Assembly: GCA_013138615.1 (NCBI GenBank)
Contig: WTCK01000168.1
Span: 1-7,892 of the forward strand
Source of the DNA: Candidatus Thorarchaeota archaeon
GTDB lineage: Archaea; Asgardarchaeota; Thorarchaeia; Thorarchaeales; Thorarchaeaceae
Direction of reading: 5' to 3'
DNA: 7,892 nucleotides
Below, one piece after another: positions 1 through 5,663 of this stretch. Under the pieces are notes generated by a model, which was not told the DNA's origin, searched no databases, and saw only the letters and a program-made list of their open reading frames with translations. The stretch's first letter is position 1. Each line of letters begins with the position of its first letter. A program made the translations under genes and the position numbers.

Positions 1-354
1 TGCACTTCTGATAGCATCTTCGTGAAAAATGACATCATCCAGCACAATAGACGATCCAGGTTCGCCTGCCACATTTACAAGACAACATGGTCCTACTAGT
101 ACATCAAAACTGATGTTGTTCAGAGTATCCCCTGCTTCGACAATGTGCGAAGGAGCGTCTATGTGAGTACCAGTGTGAGTGCCCATTGAGAGATGAGTCA
201 AACGGTACCCCTCGGTGGCGATATCGCGGAGCTCGTCCATTACGACTCCGGGATCGCCCGGTCTCACTGGCACATCAGCATAGAGAGGCAATGTAAGGTC
301 AACGATTCCGTTCAAGGTTGAATCACGCAGTCTATGCCCGCATAGAATAGGCAT
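1..354 (-). CDS. Cyclase-family (kynurenine formamidase-like) metal-dependent hydrolase, N-terminal part
   Basis: The visible 118 residues read from an ATG at 354 down to the left edge with no stop, so the C-terminal half is missing. Residues 17-24 (IVDLTLPL) are the usual opening strand of the cyclase family (Pfam PF04199, which includes bacterial kynurenine formamidase KynB). Residues 60-70 carry the family hallmark HTGTHIDAPSH; by family knowledge His60, His64 and Asp66 bind the catalytic zinc or other divalent metal. These enzymes are cytosolic and hydrolyse amide or ester bonds, N-formylkynurenine being the best-known substrate. The substrate here cannot be told from half a protein with no pathway neighbour. 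An in-frame TAA lies just upstream, so ATG 354 is the first possible start. The nearest purine-rich motif (AAGGAAG, 370-376) is about 15 nt away, which is weak. The gene diverges from the membrane-protein gene at 406. Confidence 0.9.
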   Translation of the reverse strand, partial: MPILCGHRLRDSTLNGIVDLTLPLYADVPVRPGDPGVVMDELRDIATEGYRLTHLSMGTHTGTHIDAPSHIVEAGDTLNNISFDVLVGPCCLVNVAGEPGSSIVLDDVIFHEDAIRSA

Positions 355-393
355 AAATGCTCTGGATTACTTCCTTGTGTTAGCAGCAAGCAT

Positions 394-399
394 GGAGGA
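394..399 (+). promoter_or_regulatory. Shine-Dalgarno motif deciding a TTG start
   Basis: GGAGGA lies six bases before the TTG at 406. No in-frame ATG exists near the start of that reading frame; the ATG at 392 is out of frame and overlaps this motif. The strong motif and correct spacing therefore support TTG as the real initiation codon. Confidence 0.7.
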
Positions 400-405
400 A
401 ATCAT

Positions 406-906
406 TTGGGACAAGGTCTTGGCACGCTCGTGGGCCTAGTAGTCGCTTTCACGGTTACATTCGTGATACTGACATTCGGACTATTCATTCCTGCAGATGT
501 AGTTGACCCGCGAATCATTAACGACTTTCTAGCATTTACTGATTTGGAGCTCAAGTTGGCAGTCATGGGAACCGTGCTCTATCCTCCTGACTTGGGAGTT
601 GGTTTGACGTACGGCGCACAGCAAGTCCCTGTCTTGATGTTTCTAACTTGGGGGCTGGGTGGCCTCATTGCTGGTCTTCTGTCTAAGGATATACTGCCCG
701 GAGTTCTTTCTGCAATATTCTCAGCTATCATAGGGGCTTTCTTGGTCTGGTTGTTGGTTTTCTTTGTTCAAGTACCGGACTTCACACTGATTGCAGGTAC
801 CGAATCCATGGTACTCCTTCAGAGAGTGCTCACTGGCACGGTGTATCCAATAATAGCAACAGCTTCTGGTGGTCTCCTAGGCGGGGGAATCAGCAGGCAT
901 CGTTAG
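406..906 (+). CDS. Small four-helix membrane protein of unknown function
   Basis: This is a 166-residue, very hydrophobic, glycine-rich protein starting at TTG 406 behind a strong GGAGGA motif. Four membrane segments can be read: about residues 5-28, 74-92, 96-121 and 140-162. A more polar loop of about 45 residues (29-73) separates helix 1 from helix 2, and a short KD turn at 94-95 separates helices 2 and 3. The last helix is rich in small residues (ASGGLLGGG, 153-161), as in tightly packed or oligomeric membrane proteins. No catalytic motif is visible and I do not recognise the family. It converges on the minus-strand membrane gene at 921-1508 with a gap of only 14 bases. The layout of the two proteins is similar (helix, long loop, helix pair with a W-x3-G-L core, helix), so they may be distant relatives. 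The gene call is firm; the function is unknown. Confidence 0.8.
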   Translation: MGQGLGTLVGLVVAFTVTFVILTFGLFIPADVVDPRIINDFLAFTDLELKLAVMGTVLYPPDLGVGLTYGAQQVPVLMFLTWGLGGLIAGLLSKDILPGVLSAIFSAIIGAFLVWLLVFFVQVPDFTLIAGTESMVLLQRVLTGTVYPIIATASGGLLGGGISRHR

Positions 907-920
907 GTGTCGAAATTTCC

Positions 921-1508
921 TCAAACTACTTCAGACTCGTTTCTAAGAGAACGTCCGCACTCCGCACACATGAGCGGAGCAGATTTGAAGACCGCTCCAC
1001 ACTGGCATACAGTTTCAATCTTTATTGGCGGGGGTGCATCAGATTCCCTTCTCGCTTTCTGGAGCAGTGTTGCTAACGGTATCGAGCTGATCAATGACAG
1101 TAGCGAATGTGCGATTCCACTTGCAAACTGCAGAACGAGGTAGATGTTTCTCGCATCTCTATCTATTGTCCAAAACGAGGGGTCCAAGAGAAAAGTGGAT
1201 GAAACAGCGAATGCAGAGATGAACACACCGACCCAAAGGGCTGTTCGCATGGCATTCCATTCCGATTTAGCGAATGGAGCAGTTACTAGCCCAATCGCGA
1301 TCCATGCCATGACATACAACATCCAAGTAGTTGAACTGAGCAAACCGGCTGCAGAAGCCAGAAGTGAATCACTACCGCTGAAGATTATCCAGAATAGGCC
1401 GAATTGTGACGGATACTCGGTTGGAGGCAAGGCTAGCAGGATGGCAATCATACTTGAGCCGACAAGTGCACCGACCAGACCGCCGAAAATATTCCGCAAT
1501 TCTTTCAA
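921..1508 (-). CDS. Membrane protein with C-terminal zinc ribbon, unknown function
   Basis: This 195-residue protein starts at TTG 1508, with AAGGA five bases upstream (1514-1518) and an in-frame TAA further upstream. Likely membrane segments are about residues 7-27, 36-57, 62-80, 88-108 and 122-149. The second is less hydrophobic, so four or five helices are possible. After a basic stretch (KARR, 151-154) and a PPP linker comes a cytoplasmic zinc ribbon with C168-x-C170 and C181-x2-C184. A membrane bundle with a soluble zinc ribbon is common among archaeal proteins of unknown role; the ribbon usually mediates protein or nucleic-acid contact. The plus-strand open frames across this stretch lack domains, while this frame shows coherent helices plus paired cysteines, so this strand is preferred. 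It is transcribed divergently from the roadblock cluster and converges on 406-906. No function can be assigned. Confidence 0.82.
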   Translation of the reverse strand: MKELRNIFGGLVGALVGSSMIAILLALPPTEYPSQFGLFWIIFSGSDSLLASAAGLLSSTTWMLYVMAWIAIGLVTAPFAKSEWNAMRTALWVGVFISAFAVSSTFLLDPSFWTIDRDARNIYLVLQFASGIAHSLLSLISSIPLATLLQKARRESDAPPPIKIETVCQCGAVFKSAPLMCAECGRSLRNESEVV

Positions 1509-1513
1509 TCCTA

Positions 1514-1518
1514 TCCTT
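1514..1518 (-). promoter_or_regulatory. Shine-Dalgarno motif supporting the TTG start at 1508
   Basis: Read on the minus strand this is AAGGA preceded by more A residues, and it ends five bases before the TTG. No ATG or GTG is available in frame between this motif and the upstream TAA, so it decides the start of the zinc-ribbon membrane protein. Confidence 0.55.
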
Positions 1519-1751
1519 TTTGCGCCAGCCTGAGATTATCCGTTCGCGTCTTAATCGTTTTGGGCTTGGCAGCAGTAGGCCGCTCCAGCACTTTGTGTGT
1601 TTGACCATTTGTTCAGTCCAGTTGAGTTGGGCAGTGCGCGTTTTTGACCACCGATGCTCAATTTCGTACTGCTTGGTTGTTTCTAAATCCAGAATAGGGT
1701 CTTGAGTGATTTCGTTTGGGCTGCTCAGACCTCCTTCTGACAAGTATGACA

Positions 1752-1798
1752 CCGCAATGCTTTTCAGACCACTCTGAGAAAAGAGCATGCACACGCGG
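1752..1798. repeat. Long imperfect inverted repeat / hairpin upstream of the roadblock gene
   Basis: There are three nested arm pairs. CCGC (1752-1755) pairs with GCGG (1795-1798). ATGC (1757-1760) pairs with GCAT (1785-1788). TTTTCAGA (1761-1768) pairs with TCTGAGAA (1773-1780), including one G-U pair, around a CCAC loop (1769-1772). Bulges of four and six bases fall on the 3' side. It ends about 37 bases before the roadblock ATG. It could be an operator or a structured leader. No poly-T tract follows, so a terminator is unlikely. Confidence 0.4.
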
Positions 1799-1822
1799 GA
1801 CCGAGTGCAAATTAGAGACTAC

Positions 1823-1828
1823 AAGGTG
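1823..1828 (+). promoter_or_regulatory. Shine-Dalgarno motif selecting the ATG at 1836
   Basis: AAGGTG lies seven bases before ATG 1836. The same frame is open back to a start codon at 1716, but the extra 40 residues contain five cysteines and no domain. The roadblock domain begins immediately after 1836. The motif and the domain boundary agree on the internal ATG. Confidence 0.65.
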
Positions 1829-1835
1829 CCCTAGA

Positions 1836-2831
1836 ATGACAACCGATCTGGAACGAGCTCTATCAAAGCTTAGATTTGATGACCAAGTATTGGGTTACTC
1901 ATTGATGACTAAGGACGGACGCCCCTTTGTAAGCTTCTCGTTTCCTGATGAGCTGTTTCCCCGCGTTAGGGATAGCATCAGCCTTTACAAATCCGATCTA
2001 CGCCTTATGACAATAGACACTGAGAAGGGCTTGGTGGTTTTGTCACCAGTGGACACGAACTGGATACTAACGGTTCTCTACGTTCCTGAATTACAACTAG
2101 GCTTGGCGATAGCAAAGACGAAAAATGTATTGCGCTTGCTGGAAGGTATTGAATTGCCTCCTCCACCTGACGAGTTCGAGGAATCTGTGGAGGGGAATCT
2201 CCAGGTTCTAGAAACAATAGCAATCAATGCTGCATCAACTTCCCCGGTGCCTTCTTCTAATGGACAGCCTGTTGACGTACCCGTGACTGCGGCGGCATCA
2301 CCTGCAGTGACCGCAGCATCTGCGCCAATCATCGAACGGTCACCAGAGGATTTTGCAGTACAACCCTCCACAATTCCAAAGCGAGGCGAAACATACACAA
2401 CGGCCCTAACCCTTGATTCAGATCTGCACAAGGAGATGAAGAAGAACCACCGAAACTTTGGGTTTGACGTACTGATGCTTGTTGATGGCAAACTAACTGT
2501 GGAACGGATTGCTGATTCGATGTTCCAATCCAATGAGCGCGTTGCGGAGCTGTTGATGTGGGCGGCTTCTAAGGGAATAGTCAATGTCCCGCTTGAAACA
2601 GGAACGGTCAAAAAGAAAGAAGCAACTCTCGGCCGCTTTGTGAAGTGCCCCAAATACGAGGGGCCTCCTGCCAAGGTTAAGCCGGAACATAAGCGCATCA
2701 TTAATGCATGTGACGGCACACAGACAACGGACGCGATTGCAGAGCTTCTGGGTGTCACACACGCCAAGGTCATTCAGACCGTTGCACTTTACAGGAAGCA
2801 TGGTCTCAAGATGATAGGACGGACCGTGTAA
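1836..2831 (+). CDS. Roadblock/LC7-domain protein with C-terminal tandem winged-helix-like modules
   Basis: This 331-residue protein is best started at ATG 1836. Residues 1-105 match the roadblock/LC7 pattern: an N-terminal helix, then VLGYSLMTKDGRPFVS (18-33) like the family's strand-turn-DG-strand, and later LVVLSPV (66-72), ILTVLYV (77-83) and LGLAIAK (88-94). By family knowledge roadblock domains dimerise and serve as scaffolds or regulators for small GTPases (MglB, Ragulator, dynein light chain). A PPPP run (108-111) opens a low-complexity linker to about residue 190, including an imperfect tandem repeat (VTAAASPA / VTAASAP, 150-164). Residues 195-251 and 283-329 each look like small helical winged-helix or PqqD-like modules (for example LTVERIADSM and TTDAIAELLGVTHAKVIQTV). 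The stop is 28 bases before the Bet3-like gene, implying co-transcription. The roadblock call is firm; the C-terminal modules are inferred from pattern only. Confidence 0.85.
   Translation: MTTDLERALSKLRFDDQVLGYSLMTKDGRPFVSFSFPDELFPRVRDSISLYKSDLRLMTIDTEKGLVVLSPVDTNWILTVLYVPELQLGLAIAKTKNVLRLLEGIELPPPPDEFEESVEGNLQVLETIAINAASTSPVPSSNGQPVDVPVTAAASPAVTAASAPIIERSPEDFAVQPSTIPKRGETYTTALTLDSDLHKEMKKNHRNFGFDVLMLVDGKLTVERIADSMFQSNERVAELLMWAASKGIVNVPLETGTVKKKEATLGRFVKCPKYEGPPAKVKPEHKRIINACDGTQTTDAIAELLGVTHAKVIQTVALYRKHGLKMIGRTV
2283..2327 (+). repeat. Imperfect tandem repeat in the disordered linker
   Basis: Two copies of about 24 and 21 bases (2283-2306 and 2307-2327), each starting GTGAC, encode VTAAASPA and VTAASAP in the roadblock protein's linker. 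This fits local duplication in a flexible, length-tolerant segment. Confidence 0.6.
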
Positions 2832-2859
2832 GTGACTAACCATCTGAGGTCAGAGTTCA

Positions 2860-3336
2860 ATGGCAAAGATACAGAATCCCCTACTTCTCACCCTATATTC
2901 AAAGTACGTTGACAGAATACTATCCAGTACGGCTAGTATTGAAGATGCAAATCAACGCTTGCGTGATCTTGGCCGTGATATTGGCTCACAGGTATACCTC
3001 ACTACCGAGATAGTCGACAAGACGAAAGAGACCGTGTCCACTAGGGAAGATGTCGCCAAGCTGATGGACGTTATTTTCAAGAGTCTCTTCAACAAGAAGC
3101 CTTCCAATGTAGATATGAAAACAGCTCGTGGTTCTGTTCGTGTAACTGACAAAGACTGTCTGTGGTGCCAGGATGTACATCTGGAGGGGATGCGCGGCTT
3201 CGGTTACTGTGAGATTTTCAGTGGCATTCTCGAAGCTATTCTCGAATTCAAGGGCGTGGAATCCAAGGTCTTCCAAGAGATGTGTCGCGCTACCGGGGCC
3301 GAGGTTTGCACTTGGAATGTACGCCTTGTATGGTAA
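2860..3336 (+). CDS. TRAPP Bet3-like protein (V4R/Bet3 superfamily)
   Basis: This 158-residue protein has ATG 2860 with TGAGGT nine bases upstream. Compared from memory with eukaryotic Bet3 (TRAPPC3), matches run in order along the chain: EDANQRLRDLGRDIG (28-42) against Bet3 EDVNKQLDxMGYNIG; VIFKSLFNKKPS (71-82) against VAFKMYLGITPS; SGILEAILE (121-129) against CGVLRGALE; and VESKVFQE (133-140) against VEAKFVQD. The length is slightly below Bet3's about 180. Bet3 is a core subunit of TRAPP, a Rab-activating tethering complex. The archaeal role is unknown but probably a protein or lipid scaffold. The tail also carries a V4R-type signature, C142-x3-G146-x3-C150, and C100, C103 and C117 add to a cysteine-rich second half absent from Bet3. 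The position aligned with Bet3's acylated Cys68 is Thr58. No signal peptide or membrane helix is visible. It lies between the roadblock and V4R genes, apparently in one transcript. Confidence 0.85.
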   Translation: MAKIQNPLLLTLYSKYVDRILSSTASIEDANQRLRDLGRDIGSQVYLTTEIVDKTKETVSTREDVAKLMDVIFKSLFNKKPSNVDMKTARGSVRVTDKDCLWCQDVHLEGMRGFGYCEIFSGILEAILEFKGVESKVFQEMCRATGAEVCTWNVRLVW

Positions 3337-3404
3337 TCTCCCCGTTACATCGGGACAAAGCACTTAACAACCGCTGAGAGTAAACTCCAACTGGAGCGAC
3401 TCAG

Positions 3405-3950
3405 ATGCCCGATAGAGAAGTTATTCCATGGTGGAAAGGTAGACTGAAAGATCGCCAACTAATGCAAGCCTTCTTTTCGAAAACTTGGAATAAGCTTGGC
3501 AGCAGAATCATGGTGATGTTTCCTGAAAAGACCACTACGCTCTATTACAGTGCAGGTCGTTTGGCTGGGCTTGAAACACAGCGCGAGTACTTCAAATTGG
3601 GAAAACAGAAGCCTCCAGGCGATTTCAAGGGTATTGTCGAATTCATCAAGCTTGCGCTTGAAACGCTCATTGTACCATTCGGCGATATTAAGATTGCCAA
3701 GCTTTACAAGCTCTGGCTGGACGAGGAGGCAATCATAGAGATTGGAGATAATCCTTACGCCTCAGGATATGAGAGCGCTGAACCTGCCTGTCATTTCTTG
3801 AAGGGGTTCATTGAAGCGGTGTTGGAGTATTTGATTGACTTCAACAGAATCACCTTCGAGAAGCTTGATGTTATTGAGGAAACCTGCATGTCCGCAGGCG
3901 ATAAGGCATGTACATTCAAGATTACGATGACGTATCCGGCCCGCGGGTAA
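3405..3950 (+). CDS. V4R-domain protein, paralogue of the Bet3-like neighbour
   Basis: This 181-residue soluble protein has ATG 3405 with GGAG eight bases upstream. Its C-terminal half (about 115-176) is a V4R domain: NPYASGY (116-122), then C129-HFLKGF-IEAVLEYL, then E159-T-C161-x3-G165-D-x2-C169-TFKI. V4R (4-vinyl-reductase) domains bind small hydrophobic molecules or ligands and share a fold with Bet3. The segment CHFLKGFIEAVLEYL aligns directly with CEIFSGILEAILEF of the upstream protein, and both end in E-x-C-x3-G-x3-C, so the two are homologous. The N-terminal half is more divergent and opens with a tryptophan-rich basic start (PWWKGRLK, 8-15). The gap to the upstream gene is 68 bases with no promoter-like element I can support, so one operon is likely. 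The pair could form a heterodimer as Bet3-fold proteins do in TRAPP; that is inference. Confidence 0.82.
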   Translation: MPDREVIPWWKGRLKDRQLMQAFFSKTWNKLGSRIMVMFPEKTTTLYYSAGRLAGLETQREYFKLGKQKPPGDFKGIVEFIKLALETLIVPFGDIKIAKLYKLWLDEEAIIEIGDNPYASGYESAEPACHFLKGFIEAVLEYLIDFNRITFEKLDVIEETCMSAGDKACTFKITMTYPARG

Positions 3951-3991
3951 CAAATGAGCTAGTACATCCTTACTACAAACATAGTCTTTAA

Positions 3992-4013
3992 CTGGATTCT
4001 GGGTCTAGTCCAG
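3992..4013. repeat. Short inverted repeat before the regulator gene
   Basis: CTGGATT (3992-3998) pairs with AGTCCAG (4007-4013), including one T-G wobble, around an eight-base loop. It sits 12 bases before the ATG at 4026, within the 75-base gap that should hold the promoter. An AT-richer stretch (TCTTTAA, 3985-3991) just upstream is a weak TATA candidate. An autoregulatory operator is possible but unproven. Confidence 0.3.
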
Positions 4014-4025
4014 ATGGGCTGAATT

Positions 4026-4778
4026 ATGGGAGACCGTACTAGAAAAGCCGTACTGGCTGTGACTTTAACGCTTGTTCTTAGTGGAGTCGCTAGTATGCTT
4101 TTTTTCAATTCAATCCCAGTTGGTCCGGATGTCGCAGTTCAAGACCTCTCGTTTTCCGGTTCTTCGGAAACGGTATTCATTGATTTTCATGTCCTTGCCG
4201 CATCGGTGAGCGGTGGGACTGCAGTACTTCTCCCCGGATTCACAACCAAGCTCTACACTCCATCCTGCATCTTTGTTCTCGCTGTGGGCACGGTATCAAT
4301 CTCACGACGAGATGAGAAAAGTCAACAAAAGCTGCGCGACCGCGTAGTTGATGAAATCGCCTCCAACCCCGGTATACACCTGCGTGAGTTGCGACGCTAT
4401 TTGGGGTGCGCCATGGGAGCTCTTCAATACCATCTGAAGCATCTGGAACGGGATGGCTACATAACCTCTCTCAAGAACGGCAATTCCAGACACTTCTTCC
4501 TGCCGGAGTTCTCCGACGATGAGCAGATCCTGCGGCTGACAGCTGTGTCAAGGAACCCGACGGTTGCCTCGATTCTCTTTGAGTGCATGAGGAATGGTCG
4601 AGTTACCCAGGCTGAGCTAAGCAGGACACTGTCACTTGACAAGAGTCTGGTTTCGTACTATATCAGCAATCTTCTCTCAGTAGGTGTGCTGAACACGATT
4701 CGAGTGTTTGGACGCGAAAAGCCCATGATCTTGGCGTCATGGGCTCACTCTGCGTTGACGAACCTCGCTCTGGTATAG
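4026..4778 (+). CDS. Membrane-anchored transcription regulator with two winged-helix domains
   Basis: This is a 250-residue protein. Residues 8-27 form one membrane helix. A segment of about 50 residues (28-76) may lie outside the membrane, and a second, weaker helix spans about 77-92, followed by a basic SRRDEK boundary. Residues 102-160 form a winged helix: a helix ending VVDEIASNPG, then HLRELRRYLG (118-127), a recognition helix ALQYHLKHLERDGYI (132-146), and a wing NGNSRHFFL (151-159). Residues 165-236 form a second winged helix with TQAELSRTLSL (194-204), recognition helix KSLVSYYISNLLSVGVL (206-222) and a wing around IRVFGREKP. Archaea have many such MarR/ArsR-like, membrane-tethered one-protein regulators, thought to couple envelope signals directly to DNA. 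No clear Shine-Dalgarno motif precedes ATG 4026, so a short leader is possible. It lies directly upstream of an ABC exporter pair, its likely target by position. The cognate signal is unknown. Confidence 0.8.
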   Translation: MGDRTRKAVLAVTLTLVLSGVASMLFFNSIPVGPDVAVQDLSFSGSSETVFIDFHVLAASVSGGTAVLLPGFTTKLYTPSCIFVLAVGTVSISRRDEKSQQKLRDRVVDEIASNPGIHLRELRRYLGCAMGALQYHLKHLERDGYITSLKNGNSRHFFLPEFSDDEQILRLTAVSRNPTVASILFECMRNGRVTQAELSRTLSLDKSLVSYYISNLLSVGVLNTIRVFGREKPMILASWAHSALTNLALV

Positions 4779-4913
4779 CATCTCGGGTCGAACCTCTATG
4801 CTTATCTTCACATCCCCTTGGGATTCCTGAACGTAAGCTACAATTCAGATGCCGACGCAAATGCCCCAGAGCTGTATCATTGATGTAGTAATTCGTGATG
4901 AGCGTGAAAGGGA
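4779..4913. other. Intergenic region between regulator and ABC exporter
   Basis: These 135 bases separate the regulator stop from the ATPase start and probably hold the exporter promoter. A weak palindrome ATCA-T-TGAT (4876-4884) lies about 30 bases before ATG 4914. No strong TATA box, terminator or RNA gene is seen. Confidence 0.4.
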
Positions 4914-5663
4914 ATGGATGAAGATACTATCCTAGGGGCCGATGAGGCCCATGATGAGATTGACGTTGAAGGGTTAGACGAAGTGCGCCACGCTGTGCGT
5001 CTCGTGGATGTGTCACGAACCTACATGCTGGGCAAAAGGAAAATCGACGCAGTCCGCGGTGTTAACCTTGAGGTTGGCATGGGGGACTATATTGTTATTT
5101 CTGGGCATTCAGGGTCTGGAAAGACAACACTTCTGAACATAATCGGGGCAATAGACTCAGTCACGGAGGGCCGAATCCACGTCATGGATGTTCCAATAGA
5201 GGACTATGATGAATCCTTTAGGGCCACATTCCGACTTCAAAACACTGGCTACATGTTCCAGAGCTATAATCTGATCTCCACATTGACTGCAATTGAAAAC
5301 GTCATGTTTCCCATGCAGTTAACTCCCAAACCAATCTCCGATCTGAATGCAGAGGCTCGCAACCTGCTTGAAATGGTTGATATGAACGACAGATTGGATC
5401 ATCTGCCTTGGCAGTTGAGTTCCGGAGAGCAACAAAGGGTCGCCTTAGCACGAGCAATGGCAAACGACCCTCCAATCATTCTTGCAGACGAACCGACCGC
5501 AAATCTGGATGAAGCAAGTGCGGAAATGGTTCGGATAATACTACACACTCTCAACAACAACGGCAAAGCAGTAATCGTCATGACGCATGATGAAACAATT
5601 TCCTCAATGTCGGGCGTGCGCCGCTTCAGAATGTCAAAAGGAGAGTTGTTGAGCGATGTCTGA
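4914..5663 (+). CDS. ABC transporter ATP-binding protein (MacB/LolD type)
   Basis: This 249-residue cytoplasmic ATPase powers the permease encoded next to it. All core motifs are present: Walker A GHSGSGKT (64-71), Q-loop Gln116 in MFQSYNL, signature LSSGEQQR (168-175), Walker B IILADE with catalytic Glu193 (188-193), D-loop NLD (197-199) and switch His225 in MTHD. The Q-loop context and the FtsX-type partner place it in the MacB/LolD/FtsE group, which drives mechanical transmission or extraction rather than classic solute import. The signature has Ser170 where the group mostly has Gly. An acidic extension of about 26 residues precedes the fold. An in-frame TGA at 4905 excludes any earlier start. 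AAGGG sits almost against ATG 4914, too close to act normally, so the transcript may be leaderless or nearly so. Its 3' end overlaps the permease start by eight bases. Confidence 0.93.
   Translation: MDEDTILGADEAHDEIDVEGLDEVRHAVRLVDVSRTYMLGKRKIDAVRGVNLEVGMGDYIVISGHSGSGKTTLLNIIGAIDSVTEGRIHVMDVPIEDYDESFRATFRLQNTGYMFQSYNLISTLTAIENVMFPMQLTPKPISDLNAEARNLLEMVDMNDRLDHLPWQLSSGEQQRVALARAMANDPPIILADEPTANLDEASAEMVRIILHTLNNNGKAVIVMTHDETISSMSGVRRFRMSKGELLSDV

Larger units (their letters stand above)
1509..1835. other. Divergent intergenic region (about 327 bases)
   Basis: This stretch separates the minus-strand zinc-ribbon membrane gene from the plus-strand roadblock gene and should hold both promoters. 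I see no convincing coding frame: the minus frame through 1372-1794 and the plus extension from 1716 give cysteine- and arginine-rich sequence with no domain. I see no tRNA or other structured RNA I can name. AT-rich candidates for TATA boxes exist (for example GATTAAG read on the minus strand near 1548-1556, and CAAATTAG near 1808-1815), but none is a strong match to the archaeal BRE/TATA consensus. The one clear structure is the imperfect hairpin at 1752-1798, listed separately. Confidence 0.6.

Noticed and set aside
907..1533. Two plus-strand open frames (907-1143 and 1144-1533) opposite the zinc-ribbon membrane gene
   Set aside because: Neither shows a domain or sensible hydrophobic pattern, while the minus frame gives clear helices plus a zinc ribbon and has a Shine-Dalgarno motif.
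1372..1794. Minus-strand frame of 140 residues across the divergent intergenic region
   Set aside because: It is rich in Arg, Cys and Trp with no domain, overlaps the better-supported membrane gene in another frame, and covers the region expected to hold promoters.
1716..1835. N-terminal extension of 40 residues on the roadblock protein
   Set aside because: Cysteine-rich, with no domain, and spanning the hairpin; AAGGTG and the domain boundary support ATG 1836.
2078..2773. Minus-strand frame of 231 residues antisense to the roadblock gene
   Set aside because: Serine/threonine-rich shadow with no recognisable motif; the opposite strand has a clear domain structure.
3405..3950. Reading the V4R protein as a haem NO-binding (H-NOX) sensor
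   Set aside because: The fold is only distantly reminiscent and I see no haem-ligand histidine in a YxSxR-type context; the C-x3-G-x3-C tail and its neighbour's homology favour V4R/Bet3.
4785..4794. GGGTCGAACC, resembling the T-arm of a tRNA
   Set aside because: No acceptor, D-arm or anticodon stem can be built around it; a chance match after the regulator stop.
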